Shown: piece after piece, positions 33,717 to 42,107 of the stretch | Layout of the letters: each line of letters opens with the position of its first letter | Numbering within the stretch: position 1 is the stretch's first letter | Notes under the pieces: generated by a model | What the model saw: only the letters and a program-made list of their open reading frames with translations | The model's database searches: none | Told to the model about the DNA's origin: nothing | Source of the DNA: W0P28-013 sp051870755 | GTDB lineage: Bacteria; Bacteroidota; Bacteroidia; Bacteroidales; Paludibacteraceae | Direction of reading: 5' to 3' | Assembly (NCBI GenBank): GCA_051870755.1 | Contig: JBJECE010000016.1 | Location: forward strand, 1 to 54,317 | DNA: 54,317 nucleotides | Made by a program: the position numbers and the translations under genes

Positions 33717-35258
33717 ATGAGTATATTGTGGGCTGACGACGAAATAGATTTATTGCGTCCGTATATTATTTTTTTGGAAGAAAAAGGTTATCGCACGACT
33801 ACGGCCACCAATGGTCGCGATGCGGTGGAATTGTGTCGCCGGCAGGCGTTCGACATCGTGTTTCTGGACGAAAATATGCCGGGCATCAGCGGCCTCGAAA
33901 CGTTGGCGCAAATCAAACAAATTCAGCCGGCCGTGCCTGTGGTGATGATTACCAAGAGCGAAGAGGAAAACATCATGGATATGGCTGTGGGCAACAAAAT
34001 TGCCGACTATCTCATCAAACCGGTCAATCCGAATCAGATATTGCTGACGCTGAAAAAACATGTGCATCAGAAGGAGTTGATTGCCGAGCAGGTGGCGTCG
34101 AATTATCGCGCCGAATTTATGCAGATAGGGGCGCAAATCAGCGAAAATTTGTCGCCGGAAGCGTGGGCGGAACTCTATCGCAAACTGGTCTATTGGGAGT
34201 TGGAACTGAACGATGCCGACGAAGGCTTGCGCGAGATGTTGCTGCTGCAAAAAAACGAGGCTAACGGCGTATTTGCCAAATTTATACGCAAAAATTATCC
34301 GTTGTGGTTCGAGCAGCCCGATACGCGCCCGACCATGAGTCCCGATTTGTTCAAAAAATATCTGTTTCCGCTCATTGACCAAGGCGAAAAAGTCTTTTTT
34401 GTGGTCATCGACAACTTCCGGCTCGACCAATGGTTGGTGATACGCGAAGTGTTGTCGGAGTTTTTTACCGTCGATTGCGAAGATATGTACTACACCATTT
34501 TGCCGACGGCCACGCAATATGCGCGTAACGCCATTTTTTCGGGACTGATGCCGCTGCAAATTCAGCAGATGTTCCCCGATTTGTGGGTCGATGAGGACGA
34601 AGATGAGGGTAAAAACTTGAATGAAAAAGAGTTAATTCAGACTCAACTCGATCGGTTTCGGCGCAAAGACCTTACATTTACATACAACAAAATCAACGAA
34701 TCGTCGTATGGCGATAAGGTGATAGCCAAAATCAAGCAGTATCGTGTCAATCCGCTGAATGTGTGCGTGTTGAACTTTGTCGATATGCTTTCGCACGCGC
34801 GTACCGACAGCAAAATGGTGCGCGAATTGGCCAATTCCGATTCGGCCTATCGCTCGCTGACGTTGTCGTGGTTCAAACATTCGAGTGCGTTGGCGCTGTT
34901 TCGCGAAATGGCGCGCCAAGGTTTCAAAGTGGTCATCACCACCGACCACGGCACTATTCATGTCGATAAACCGATTAAGGTTGTCGGCGATAAAAATACG
35001 AATACCAATTTGCGCTACAAGGTTGGTAAAATGCTGAGTTACAACAAAAAAGAGGTGTTCGAGATTTTGAATCCGGCGAAATTCGGTTTGCCGAGTCCGA
35101 ATGTGAGTTCGGCGTATATTTTTGCTACGGGCAGCGACTTTTTTGCCTATCCGAACAACTACAATTATTACGTCAGTTACTATAGCGATACATTTCAGCA
35201 CGGCGGCATTTCGATGGAAGAGATGCTGGTGCCGCTTGTAACGTTGAGTCCGAAATAA
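33717..35258 (+). CDS. porX: T9SS response regulator PorX (REC plus PglZ domain)
   Basis: A 513-residue regulator. Residues 1-120 form a response-regulator receiver domain: acidic pocket ADDEID (6-11), phosphoacceptor D51 in VFLDENMPG, and MITKSEEE and YLIKPVNPNQ carrying the conserved Thr/Ser and Lys. The C-terminal PglZ-type phosphodiesterase domain (about 205-513) has FFVVIDNFRLDQW, PTATQYARNAIFSG, NFVDMLSHART and VITTDHGTIHV, which supply metal ligands and the nucleophile. The whole length matches PorX of Porphyromonas gingivalis, which controls T9SS genes and hydrolyses cyclic oligonucleotides. I start at ATG 33717 rather than the in-frame TTG at 33711. No PorY kinase is seen in the window. 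Confidence 0.94.
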   Translation: MSILWADDEIDLLRPYIIFLEEKGYRTTTATNGRDAVELCRRQAFDIVFLDENMPGISGLETLAQIKQIQPAVPVVMITKSEEENIMDMAVGNKIADYLIKPVNPNQILLTLKKHVHQKELIAEQVASNYRAEFMQIGAQISENLSPEAWAELYRKLVYWELELNDADEGLREMLLLQKNEANGVFAKFIRKNYPLWFEQPDTRPTMSPDLFKKYLFPLIDQGEKVFFVVIDNFRLDQWLVIREVLSEFFTVDCEDMYYTILPTATQYARNAIFSGLMPLQIQQMFPDLWVDEDEDEGKNLNEKELIQTQLDRFRRKDLTFTYNKINESSYGDKVIAKIKQYRVNPLNVCVLNFVDMLSHARTDSKMVRELANSDSAYRSLTLSWFKHSSALALFREMARQGFKVVITTDHGTIHVDKPIKVVGDKNTNTNLRYKVGKMLSYNKKEVFEILNPAKFGLPSPNVSSAYIFATGSDFFAYPNNYNYYVSYYSDTFQHGGISMEEMLVPLVTLSPK

Positions 35259-35280
35259 CGAATCTAAAAAATGCCTTGCG

Positions 35281-37311
35281 ATGTTGTGTTGGCTGCCTAC
35301 ACTGCCTTTGACCGACCCGATACCGATTTTTCTGTTGGTATTGTTGATTATTTTGTGCGCGCCGCTGCTCAATCGTGTTCGCATACCGCATATCGTGGGA
35401 CTGATTTTGGCAGGCATCGTGCTGGGGCCCAATGGGTTGAATGTGCTGGCCAACGATGCAAGTTTTGACTTGTTTGGCAAGGTCGGCATCTTGTATATCA
35501 TGTTTTTGGCCGGCCTCGAAATCGACCTTAACACGTTTCGTCGCAATTCGACCAAAGGCTTTGTGTTCGGGCTTTATACGTTTGCCATTCCGATGCTTTC
35601 GGGAACGCTTTCTGGCGTGTATCTGCTTCATTTCGATTGGGTTACGTCGGTGTTGCTGGCAAGTATGTATGCGTCGCATACGCTGATAGCCTATCCTATC
35701 GTCAGCAAAATGGGTGTGGCCAAAAGTCGGTCTGTCAGCATTGCCGTGGCCGGCACCATTGTTACCGTTACGGCCTCGTTGTTCATTTTGGCGGTTATTG
35801 TCGCTTGGCACAATGGCAGTTCGGGCGTGTGGTATTGGGTGCGTTTCGGCGTGGCCAATTTGTTGGTTGGTGCGGTCATTTTTGGCATTTTTCCCAAGGT
35901 CGCGCGTTGGTTTTTGGGACGTTTTGGCGATAGCGTTGCACAATATATTTTTGTGCTGGCCATGGTGTTTGTGGCGTCGCTACTGGCCGATGTGGTGGGC
36001 ATGGAAGGCATATTGGGTGCGTTTTTTGCCGGTTTGGTCCTCAATCGGTTGATACCCGGCGTATCGCCGCTGATGAATCGCATCGAGTTTGTGGGTAATG
36101 CCATTTTTATTCCGTTCTTTCTGATAAGCATCGGCATGCTCATCGATGTGCAGGCCTTTTTTGTCAGCCCGCAGGCGTTGTTGGTGGCTGCGGTCATGAG
36201 TGTGGTGGCCACGTTTTCGAAATGGTTGGCGGCGTGGCTTACGGAGCGCACCTGCCGCCTTGGTCGCACCGAAGGACGCTTGCTGTTCGGACTGAGCAAC
36301 GGACAAGCAGCGGCTACGCTGGCGGCCGTGATGATTGGTTACAACCTCGGGCTGCTCAACGACGATGTGTTGAATGGCACCATTGTGATGATTCTCGTTA
36401 CATGCACCATCAGCTCGCTGGTAACCGAACGCGCCGCACGCCGTTTGGCGGCCGATGAACTCTCTGCCGAAAATGTGGCGCACGATGCCGCCGGCGAGCG
36501 CATCTTGATACCGATGTCGTATGCCGAAACGATGCCGCAACTGATAGATGTGGCCAATCTGCTGAAATCGCCGCACAATAAAAATGCACTTTTTGCCGTC
36601 AATGTGCATGGCGAGGACACCGATGGCGCGTCGGGACAACGTTTGCTCGAACGTGCTGCTGCGTTGGCGGCCGCCTCCGACAACAAACTGACGTTGATCA
36701 GCAAAACCGGTGTCAATGTGGCGAATACGCTTGCCGAATGTATTGCCGAATACGACATTAGCGATGTGCTGGTCAATATCCACAAAAAAACGAGTTTTGT
36801 CGATACGTTTTTGGGCAACAAAATCGAGCGCCTGTTGCACGAGAGCCGACAAAATATTTTTGTGTGCAGTTCGCAAAATCCGGTCAATACCATCAAACGC
36901 TTGGTTGTGGTGGTGCCCGACAAGGCCGAACTCGAAGAAGGGTTTGCGCTGTGGTTCGACCGCGTGAAAAATATTGTGCTCAACTTGGGTGTGCCGTTGC
37001 TGTTTTTTGCGAATGCCGACACGACAGCAGCGCTGAAAACACAATGCGCCCGATTCAAAAATCTGAATGTCAAGTACAACGAATTGGCAAGTTGGGAAGA
37101 CTTCCTGATAGTAACGAAAGCGGTGCGTCCGCACGATTCGGTGATGATTGTTACGGCACGCAAAGGCACGCTGTCGTACAATCCGTTATTTGAAAAATTG
37201 CCCTATTATTTGACCAAATATTTTGCACAGAATAATTTCGCTCTCATATTCCCGCGTCAGACTATATCGACCGAAAAGACCGGCGAATTGTTCAATCCGT
37301 TGCATGTGTAA
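35281..37311 (+). CDS. CPA2-family cation/proton antiporter with C-terminal cytosolic domain
   Basis: A 676-residue membrane protein. Residues ~10-385 contain about twelve hydrophobic segments with CPA2 (KefB/NapA-like) sequence: PHIVGLILAGIVLGPNG, FLAGLEIDL, GMEGILGAFFAGLVLNRLIP and FFLISIGMLID. The cytosolic remainder (~420-676) resembles a universal-stress-like alpha/beta domain (LIPMSYAETMPQLIDVANLL and later AARLAAASDNKL-type helices) and could regulate transport. It probably exchanges Na+ or K+ for H+. The gene lies 22 bases after porX and 13 bases before ispG, all on one strand. Confidence 0.88.
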   Translation: MLCWLPTLPLTDPIPIFLLVLLIILCAPLLNRVRIPHIVGLILAGIVLGPNGLNVLANDASFDLFGKVGILYIMFLAGLEIDLNTFRRNSTKGFVFGLYTFAIPMLSGTLSGVYLLHFDWVTSVLLASMYASHTLIAYPIVSKMGVAKSRSVSIAVAGTIVTVTASLFILAVIVAWHNGSSGVWYWVRFGVANLLVGAVIFGIFPKVARWFLGRFGDSVAQYIFVLAMVFVASLLADVVGMEGILGAFFAGLVLNRLIPGVSPLMNRIEFVGNAIFIPFFLISIGMLIDVQAFFVSPQALLVAAVMSVVATFSKWLAAWLTERTCRLGRTEGRLLFGLSNGQAAATLAAVMIGYNLGLLNDDVLNGTIVMILVTCTISSLVTERAARRLAADELSAENVAHDAAGERILIPMSYAETMPQLIDVANLLKSPHNKNALFAVNVHGEDTDGASGQRLLERAAALAAASDNKLTLISKTGVNVANTLAECIAEYDISDVLVNIHKKTSFVDTFLGNKIERLLHESRQNIFVCSSQNPVNTIKRLVVVVPDKAELEEGFALWFDRVKNIVLNLGVPLLFFANADTTAALKTQCARFKNLNVKYNELASWEDFLIVTKAVRPHDSVMIVTARKGTLSYNPLFEKLPYYLTKYFAQNNFALIFPRQTISTEKTGELFNPLHV

Positions 37312-37324
37312 GACCTTATAAGTT

Positions 37325-39013
37325 ATGTATGTAGATTCGTTGTTTAATTATGCGCGCCGTCGGACGCGCGCTGTCCGCATCGGGCAAGTGGAGTTGGGTG
37401 CCGATGCGCCCGTTCGTGTGCAGTCGATGGCCAACACCGACACCAACGATGTGGAACAATCGGTAGCGCAGGCCGAACGCATTGCGGCTGTGGGTGGCGA
37501 ATTGGTGCGTTTCACGACGCAGGGCGTGCGCGAGGCGCAAAGTCTGGGTGCTATCCATCAGGCATTGCGCTCTGCCGGATGTCGGGTGCCGCTTGTGGCC
37601 GACGTACATTTCAATCCGTATGTGGCCGAGGTGGCGGCGGCCGTGGTCGAAAAGGTGCGCATCAATCCGGGCAATTTCGTGGCCGGCAAACAAGGCGATT
37701 ATTCTGCCGACGACGAGGCCGCCGAATTGGAGAATATTCGGGCAAAACTCCACCCGCTGATTGACATCTGCAAGCAGCATCACACGGCGTTGCGTATCGG
37801 GGTGAACCACGGATCGCTTTCGCCGCGCATTATGAATAAATATGGCGATACGCCCGAAGGACTGGCCGCATCGTGCATGGAATTTTTGCGGCTGTGCGAG
37901 GCGGAACATTTTCACGATATTGTGCTTTCGGTCAAAGCGTCGAATACGTTGGTTATGGTGCAGGCGGTGCGGCTTTTGGTACATCAAATGACGCAAGCCG
38001 GCATGAACTATCCACTGCATTTGGGCGTTACCGAAGCCGGCGCCGGCGAAGATGGGCGCATCAAATCGGCCGTGGGCATAGGCGCGCTGCTGGCCGATGG
38101 CATCGGCGATACGGTGCGTGTGTCGTTGAGCGAAGCCCCCGAAGCCGAAATTCCCGTTGCACGCAAGTTGGTCGATTATATCACCTGTCGCGCCAAACAC
38201 GAACCTATCGATGGACAAGCCGCGCCCGATTTCAACCCGTTTGTCTATGCGCGCCGTTCGACGTGTTGTGTCGCCGGTGTTGGTGGCGATGCTGCGCCGG
38301 TGGTTGTGGCGGCGCAAAGTGGTGCTTTTGGCACGTTGCAACCCGACTTTGTGTTGGGCGTTAATGCGCCCGCAATGTGTCGGCTGACGTATGGAGAACT
38401 GACCGACGAAATGTTGCAGACCTTGAAAACGCATCCGCAACTTGTGTTGTTGCATTCCGAACACGTCAATCCCGTTGGCGAGATGCGCGCTTTCTTCCAT
38501 CGTTTGATGAATGCCGATTGTCGTGTGCCGGTCGTTATTGAGCGCGCTTACGCCGAATCCGACATCGAAGATTTGCAGATAAAAGCGGCCGCCGACCTTG
38601 GCGCGCTGCTGCTCGATGGTTTCGGCGATGGCATTTTGCTGCGCAATATCAACGAACAAATTCCTGTCGAAGAGGTTAATTCGTTGGCATTCGGCATTTT
38701 GCAAGCGGCACGTCGGCGTGTCAGCCGCACCGAATACATCTCGTGCCCGGGCTGTGGTCGCACCATGTTCGATTTGCAAAAAACGGTGGCCGAAATTAAA
38801 GCCGCTACGGCGCATCTCACCAATCTGAAAATCGCTGTAATGGGCTGCATCGTGAATGGCCCCGGCGAAATGGCCGATGCCGACTACGGCTATGTGGGTG
38901 CCGGTCGTGGCAAGGTGAGTCTTTATCGCCGCAAAGTGTGTGTCGAAAAAAATATTCCGGCCGACGAGGCTGTCGAACGGCTGCTTGCACTCATCGAACG
39001 CGACAAGCAGTAG
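37325..39013 (+). CDS. ispG: 4-hydroxy-3-methylbut-2-enyl-diphosphate synthase, three-domain type
   Basis: A 562-residue iron-sulfur enzyme of the MEP isoprenoid pathway, reducing methylerythritol cyclodiphosphate to HMBPP. The TIM-barrel part has PVRVQSMANTDTNDV, VPLVADVHFNPYVA and VEKVRINPGNF; the C-terminal reductase domain has the [4Fe-4S] ligands Cys474 and Cys477 (SCPGCGRTMFDLQ) and Cys508 with Glu515 (MGCIVNGPGEM). The ~200-residue insert between the domains is the A* domain of the larger plant/Chlamydia/Bacteroidetes form. The gene closes the rbfA-to-ispG gene group. Confidence 0.96.
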   Translation: MYVDSLFNYARRRTRAVRIGQVELGADAPVRVQSMANTDTNDVEQSVAQAERIAAVGGELVRFTTQGVREAQSLGAIHQALRSAGCRVPLVADVHFNPYVAEVAAAVVEKVRINPGNFVAGKQGDYSADDEAAELENIRAKLHPLIDICKQHHTALRIGVNHGSLSPRIMNKYGDTPEGLAASCMEFLRLCEAEHFHDIVLSVKASNTLVMVQAVRLLVHQMTQAGMNYPLHLGVTEAGAGEDGRIKSAVGIGALLADGIGDTVRVSLSEAPEAEIPVARKLVDYITCRAKHEPIDGQAAPDFNPFVYARRSTCCVAGVGGDAAPVVVAAQSGAFGTLQPDFVLGVNAPAMCRLTYGELTDEMLQTLKTHPQLVLLHSEHVNPVGEMRAFFHRLMNADCRVPVVIERAYAESDIEDLQIKAAADLGALLLDGFGDGILLRNINEQIPVEEVNSLAFGILQAARRRVSRTEYISCPGCGRTMFDLQKTVAEIKAATAHLTNLKIAVMGCIVNGPGEMADADYGYVGAGRGKVSLYRRKVCVEKNIPADEAVERLLALIERDKQ

Positions 39014-39023
39014 AATGTGTGTG

Positions 39024-39674
39024 TCAGTGTTGTGGCATATCGCGGCAGAGTAGGGCTTCGTTGTAAAATTGGCGCCGAAGTGCCTTGTCGATGTCGATGT
39101 TTTGATAATGTTGCGTGGTGAGGTCGCACACATACATCGACTGTATTTGCGACACGAATAACTTGCTGTAACGCAGACGCTTACCGTATTGCAGTTCGGC
39201 AATTTGGTCGATGGCGTTCGTCATGTCCACATCGCTGATTGCTTCCTTGGTGAAAATATAAAGTCCGAATTCGGCAAACTCGCCGTAAAAACCGCTGGTA
39301 ACTTTGCCCACTTTGCTGCTGATGATGCGGCGCATGGGGTGTGCCAGCGCCCAATAGTTGTACTCCAACGAGCCTACCCAGCCTTCGTTGTCGAGGCCGT
39401 AGGCGTAGCCGTTGCGGCGTATGTCGCGAAAATCCTCACTCTCCACGTCGGTTATTGGCTTGCCAGCTATTTCGTTAATCAGGGCGTGTGCCACGTTTTT
39501 GTCCTCGCGAATGGCGCGCGTAACCTCGATGCCGATACTGCCGTCGGGCGACTGCAGGTCGGGGCGGTCGGCATTGACGAGCGAAGCGTACGGCCCGCCG
39601 AGCAACGTCTCGAGCGATATTTTGGCGTACCGCTCAAAAAAACAGGTATCGAATGTGCGTGGTTGTTTGTTCAT
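39024..39674 (-). CDS. Unknown protein, possible nuclease-like fold
   Basis: A 216-residue protein with no family I recognise. ATG 39674 is chosen because a -7 box ends just upstream and the extension to 39707 crosses it. It has no signal peptide or membrane segments. The string NADRPDLQSPDGSIGIEVTRAI (~34-55, here longer than one motif) contains Asp residues followed by a hydrophobic strand with Glu, loosely like a PD-(D/E)XK core but with Thr where Lys is expected. EFAEFGLYIF and QYGKRLRYSKLFV are later beta/alpha elements. It is convergent with ispG and next to the second R-M system, so an accessory defence role is possible but unsupported. Confidence 0.65.
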   Translation of the reverse strand: MNKQPRTFDTCFFERYAKISLETLLGGPYASLVNADRPDLQSPDGSIGIEVTRAIREDKNVAHALINEIAGKPITDVESEDFRDIRRNGYAYGLDNEGWVGSLEYNYWALAHPMRRIISSKVGKVTSGFYGEFAEFGLYIFTKEAISDVDMTNAIDQIAELQYGKRLRYSKLFVSQIQSMYVCDLTTQHYQNIDIDKALRRQFYNEALLCRDMPQH

Positions 39675-39693
39675 TTCGGCCGAAAAAGTTTCA

Positions 39694-39701
39694 CAAAAGT
39701 A
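39694..39701 (-). promoter_or_regulatory. -7 box TACTTTTG
   Basis: Read leftward, TACTTTTG within TTGTACTTTTGTG matches the pattern seen before the tRNA genes. It lies about 20 bases before the ATG at 39674. Confidence 0.65.
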
Positions 39702-39801
39702 CAACAAATTTGCGGAAAAACAAAAAATAGCGCTTATGTGCTATCTATAGGCGGTTGATTTGTGATGAAATAATTTTTAAATTATATAAAACAAAATAAT
39801 T

Positions 39802-40017
39802 ATGAAAACACAAGCAAATATTTTATTTGGTCAGCGAGTCGCTTGTTTAAGGAAACGGATGGGGTTGTCGCAAGAACAACTTGCGTTTCATTGTGGTTTT
39901 GATAGAACTTATATTGGTTGTATTGAAAGGGGGGAGAAATCTGCAACAATAAACACGATTGATAAATTGGCAAAAGGATTTAATATAACATTAACAGAAT
40001 TGTTTAATTATGAATAA
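39802..40017 (+). CDS. XRE-family controller protein of an R-M system
   Basis: A 71-residue helix-turn-helix protein: FGQRVACLRKRMGLSQEQL, then recognition-helix region FHCGFDRTYIGCIERG and KSATINTIDKLAKGFNI. This is the typical five-helix fold of C proteins that time restriction gene expression. The stop overlaps the endonuclease gene by 8 bases, so the pair is coupled, which strongly suggests a C-R unit. Controller-binding repeats should lie in 39720-39800, but I could not define them by eye. The gene is AT-rich like the rest of the module. Confidence 0.88.
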   Translation: MKTQANILFGQRVACLRKRMGLSQEQLAFHCGFDRTYIGCIERGEKSATINTIDKLAKGFNITLTELFNYE

Positions 40018-40807
40018 AAGGTACATTATTAATAGTAAAATGGCTGTTGTTTATCAACGGAGTACTCTTTTAACAAGTACAGATGTGGTAGCAGCTATAA
40101 AGATGGCAAATAAGGCACTACATAATCTCAATGAAAGTACTAAAGAATTTGAAATCAATATTTTTGAAACTTTATGTATGCGAAACTTAAGTGGTTTAGT
40201 CGGAGAATATTTTTCGCGTTGTATTATGAGAGTATCAAAAGGGAATTTGCAGGTTAATCTTCACCAAGATGGATATCCTGATTTATTGTTGACTAATACG
40301 ATGGAAAAACGTAGATATTTTACTACTCTTTATATAGAAAAAAATGGCCGTAAATACCCTAAAGATAAGGCGTCGTTTAGTCCATATAAATATGGGGGTA
40401 TTGAAATAAAAGCATGTTGTGGTAGTACTCCGTCTGCTACAATTACTCCAAAACCATTGATCGGAGAACAACGGATTCAGTTGATAACGTCCTTTGATTG
40501 GAAAGCACATCATCGCAATACTAATAATCTATTAGCTGTCTTGTGGGATTTTATTGATGGTTATCCATTTATAGTTGCCGCATTTTATCAAAATGCATTA
40601 ACACCCGATGATTGGGGTAAGATTGTACAACCAAAAGAAAATGGAGGCAGAACCACAAGTGTGTCAATTATGGGAGCCAAAGGTATAAAAAAAATGTGTA
40701 ATAATTGGATTGCTGTTATTAATGATAATAAATATATAAAGAAATTATCTTTATCAAAATGGATTGGCTATTGCGTCGATTCGGTCCCTTTTGCTAAATT
40801 ATGTTAG
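40010..40807 (+). CDS. Putative type II restriction endonuclease (PD-(D/E)XK)
   Basis: A 265-residue protein. The segment NLHQDGYPDLLLTN (Pro90-Asp91) followed by GGIEIKACCG (Glu132, Lys134) fits a PD-(D/E)XK nuclease core, with GLVGEYFSR (Glu66) as a possible upstream acidic residue. Remaining sequence, including FDWKAHHRNTNNLLAVLWDF and WGKIVQPKENGGRT, is unfamiliar to me but looks like a structured enzyme. It is coupled to the XRE controller upstream and convergent with the C5 methyltransferase, their stop codons overlapping by 4 bases. It would cut DNA not methylated by that partner. It is AT-rich and probably acquired with its partners. Confidence 0.78.
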   Translation: MNKRYIINSKMAVVYQRSTLLTSTDVVAAIKMANKALHNLNESTKEFEINIFETLCMRNLSGLVGEYFSRCIMRVSKGNLQVNLHQDGYPDLLLTNTMEKRRYFTTLYIEKNGRKYPKDKASFSPYKYGGIEIKACCGSTPSATITPKPLIGEQRIQLITSFDWKAHHRNTNNLLAVLWDFIDGYPFIVAAFYQNALTPDDWGKIVQPKENGGRTTSVSIMGAKGIKKMCNNWIAVINDNKYIKKLSLSKWIGYCVDSVPFAKLC

Positions 40808-42093
40808 TTTAATTCAATATTTTTTATTTTTGCACAAATCTGATCTATTAATTTGGGAGGAACACTTTCGCCAATTGTGTCTCGAATGATGCTATCTGCA
40901 ACATATTTGCCATTAATGCAGAAAGAATAATTGTAGTTAGCAATTGTTTGTATAATTAGCCCTTCCCACAAAGATAATACCCTATTTTGTGTGGGATGGA
41001 GTTTATTATCGGAACATGCATATTGAAAATTTTGAGTTAATGTACTTGCAGGTTCATTCCATTTCATACGTTTATATGCACTTGTAAATGCTTTCATAAC
41101 ACGAATTTCTCCTGTTTTTTTATCTTTCGTGTATGGACGTGGTAAAATAGCACCACATTTTATACAATAAATAGGCGTATTGTCTTTGGAACGATTTATT
41201 CCGCTCTCATCTCGTTGACAACCATGTGTAGGATTATTTTGAAATAGGCAATTAGGATTAATACACTGATTGTTTAAAGCAGTTTGCCCTTCTGGAGTGT
41301 GACGAATCCAAGAAAGTTTGATGTCATCTAAAATTGGTACTCGATGTAGTGGTAGTTCATTACATGTGTTTTTACCAGCAGTGGCTTCCAATATAGGCAA
41401 GTCCCCTATAACATCTTTCAGAGTCAAAAATTTTTTTGTGAATAATTGTTGTGTGTCAGAGTTGGTAATATCTGGTAGAAAAGAGTGATGGGTTTTAAAA
41501 TATTGTTGCCCTTTCTGTGTGCGTGTAAAAATACTAATTAATCTTTTTCTGTGTTGTGGAATACCATAATTGGCCGCATCTACAATAGTAGGTTCCCCAA
41601 TATAAATTTCTCCTAATTGCAGTTTTATAAAATCAATAATATTAACAAGATGGTCATTTTCGTCCATAATTAGAGTATTTTGCATATTTGGTACATTTTC
41701 AAAAATGACCCATTCTGGCAGCAGTTCTTTTATAATTTTGAGAGTAGGAATAATTAATCTATTTCGTTCATCTAATTTGGGACGTGTTCCATTCCTAAAA
41801 TTACGCAATATTGTTCCCATACCATTGGATGACATACCTTGACAAGGTGGGGTCGCAATAATTAAAAAAGGGGCCTGCTTGAAATTGTTTTTGTAATATG
41901 TTATAATATCATCGGATAATTGCCAAATATCTCCTTGAAACATTTTTGTGTCAGGGAAATTGTGTGTAAAAAGTTGTGCCCTTTCTGATAATAATTCGCA
42001 AGCAATAATAGTTTTGATATTATTGGCAGCTAATCCTAAATCACCAATTCCTGATGACGAAAAAAGACTAATGGCATTAAGGGAGGGCATCAT
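40804..42093 (-). CDS. DNA (cytosine-5) methyltransferase with zinc-ribbon-like insert
   Basis: A 429-residue C5 methyltransferase from one of two adjacent ATGs (42093 or 42090). Motif I is ISLFSSSGIGDLGLA, the catalytic Cys84 is in ATPPCQGMSSNGMG (motif IV), WVIFENVPNM is motif VI and YGIPQHRKRLISIF motif VIII. The target-recognition region (~250-340) holds two Cys pairs, CINPNCLF and YCIKCGAI, that could bind zinc. The C-terminal motif X region is ENFxx-type, ending in ESVPPKLIDQI. It is the modification partner of the convergent endonuclease. An upstream in-frame extension to 42237 is rejected because it runs through the end of glmM. Confidence 0.93.
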   Translation of the reverse strand: MMPSLNAISLFSSSGIGDLGLAANNIKTIIACELLSERAQLFTHNFPDTKMFQGDIWQLSDDIITYYKNNFKQAPFLIIATPPCQGMSSNGMGTILRNFRNGTRPKLDERNRLIIPTLKIIKELLPEWVIFENVPNMQNTLIMDENDHLVNIIDFIKLQLGEIYIGEPTIVDAANYGIPQHRKRLISIFTRTQKGQQYFKTHHSFLPDITNSDTQQLFTKKFLTLKDVIGDLPILEATAGKNTCNELPLHRVPILDDIKLSWIRHTPEGQTALNNQCINPNCLFQNNPTHGCQRDESGINRSKDNTPIYCIKCGAILPRPYTKDKKTGEIRVMKAFTSAYKRMKWNEPASTLTQNFQYACSDNKLHPTQNRVLSLWEGLIIQTIANYNYSFCINGKYVADSIIRDTIGESVPPKLIDQICAKIKNIELN

Positions 42094-42107
42094 GGGGCTT
42101 TTTTCTC

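Noticed and set aside
37316..39202. 628-codon minus-strand frame
   Set aside because: Antisense to ispG, whose iron-sulfur and catalytic motifs are intact; no recognisable domains in the antisense product.
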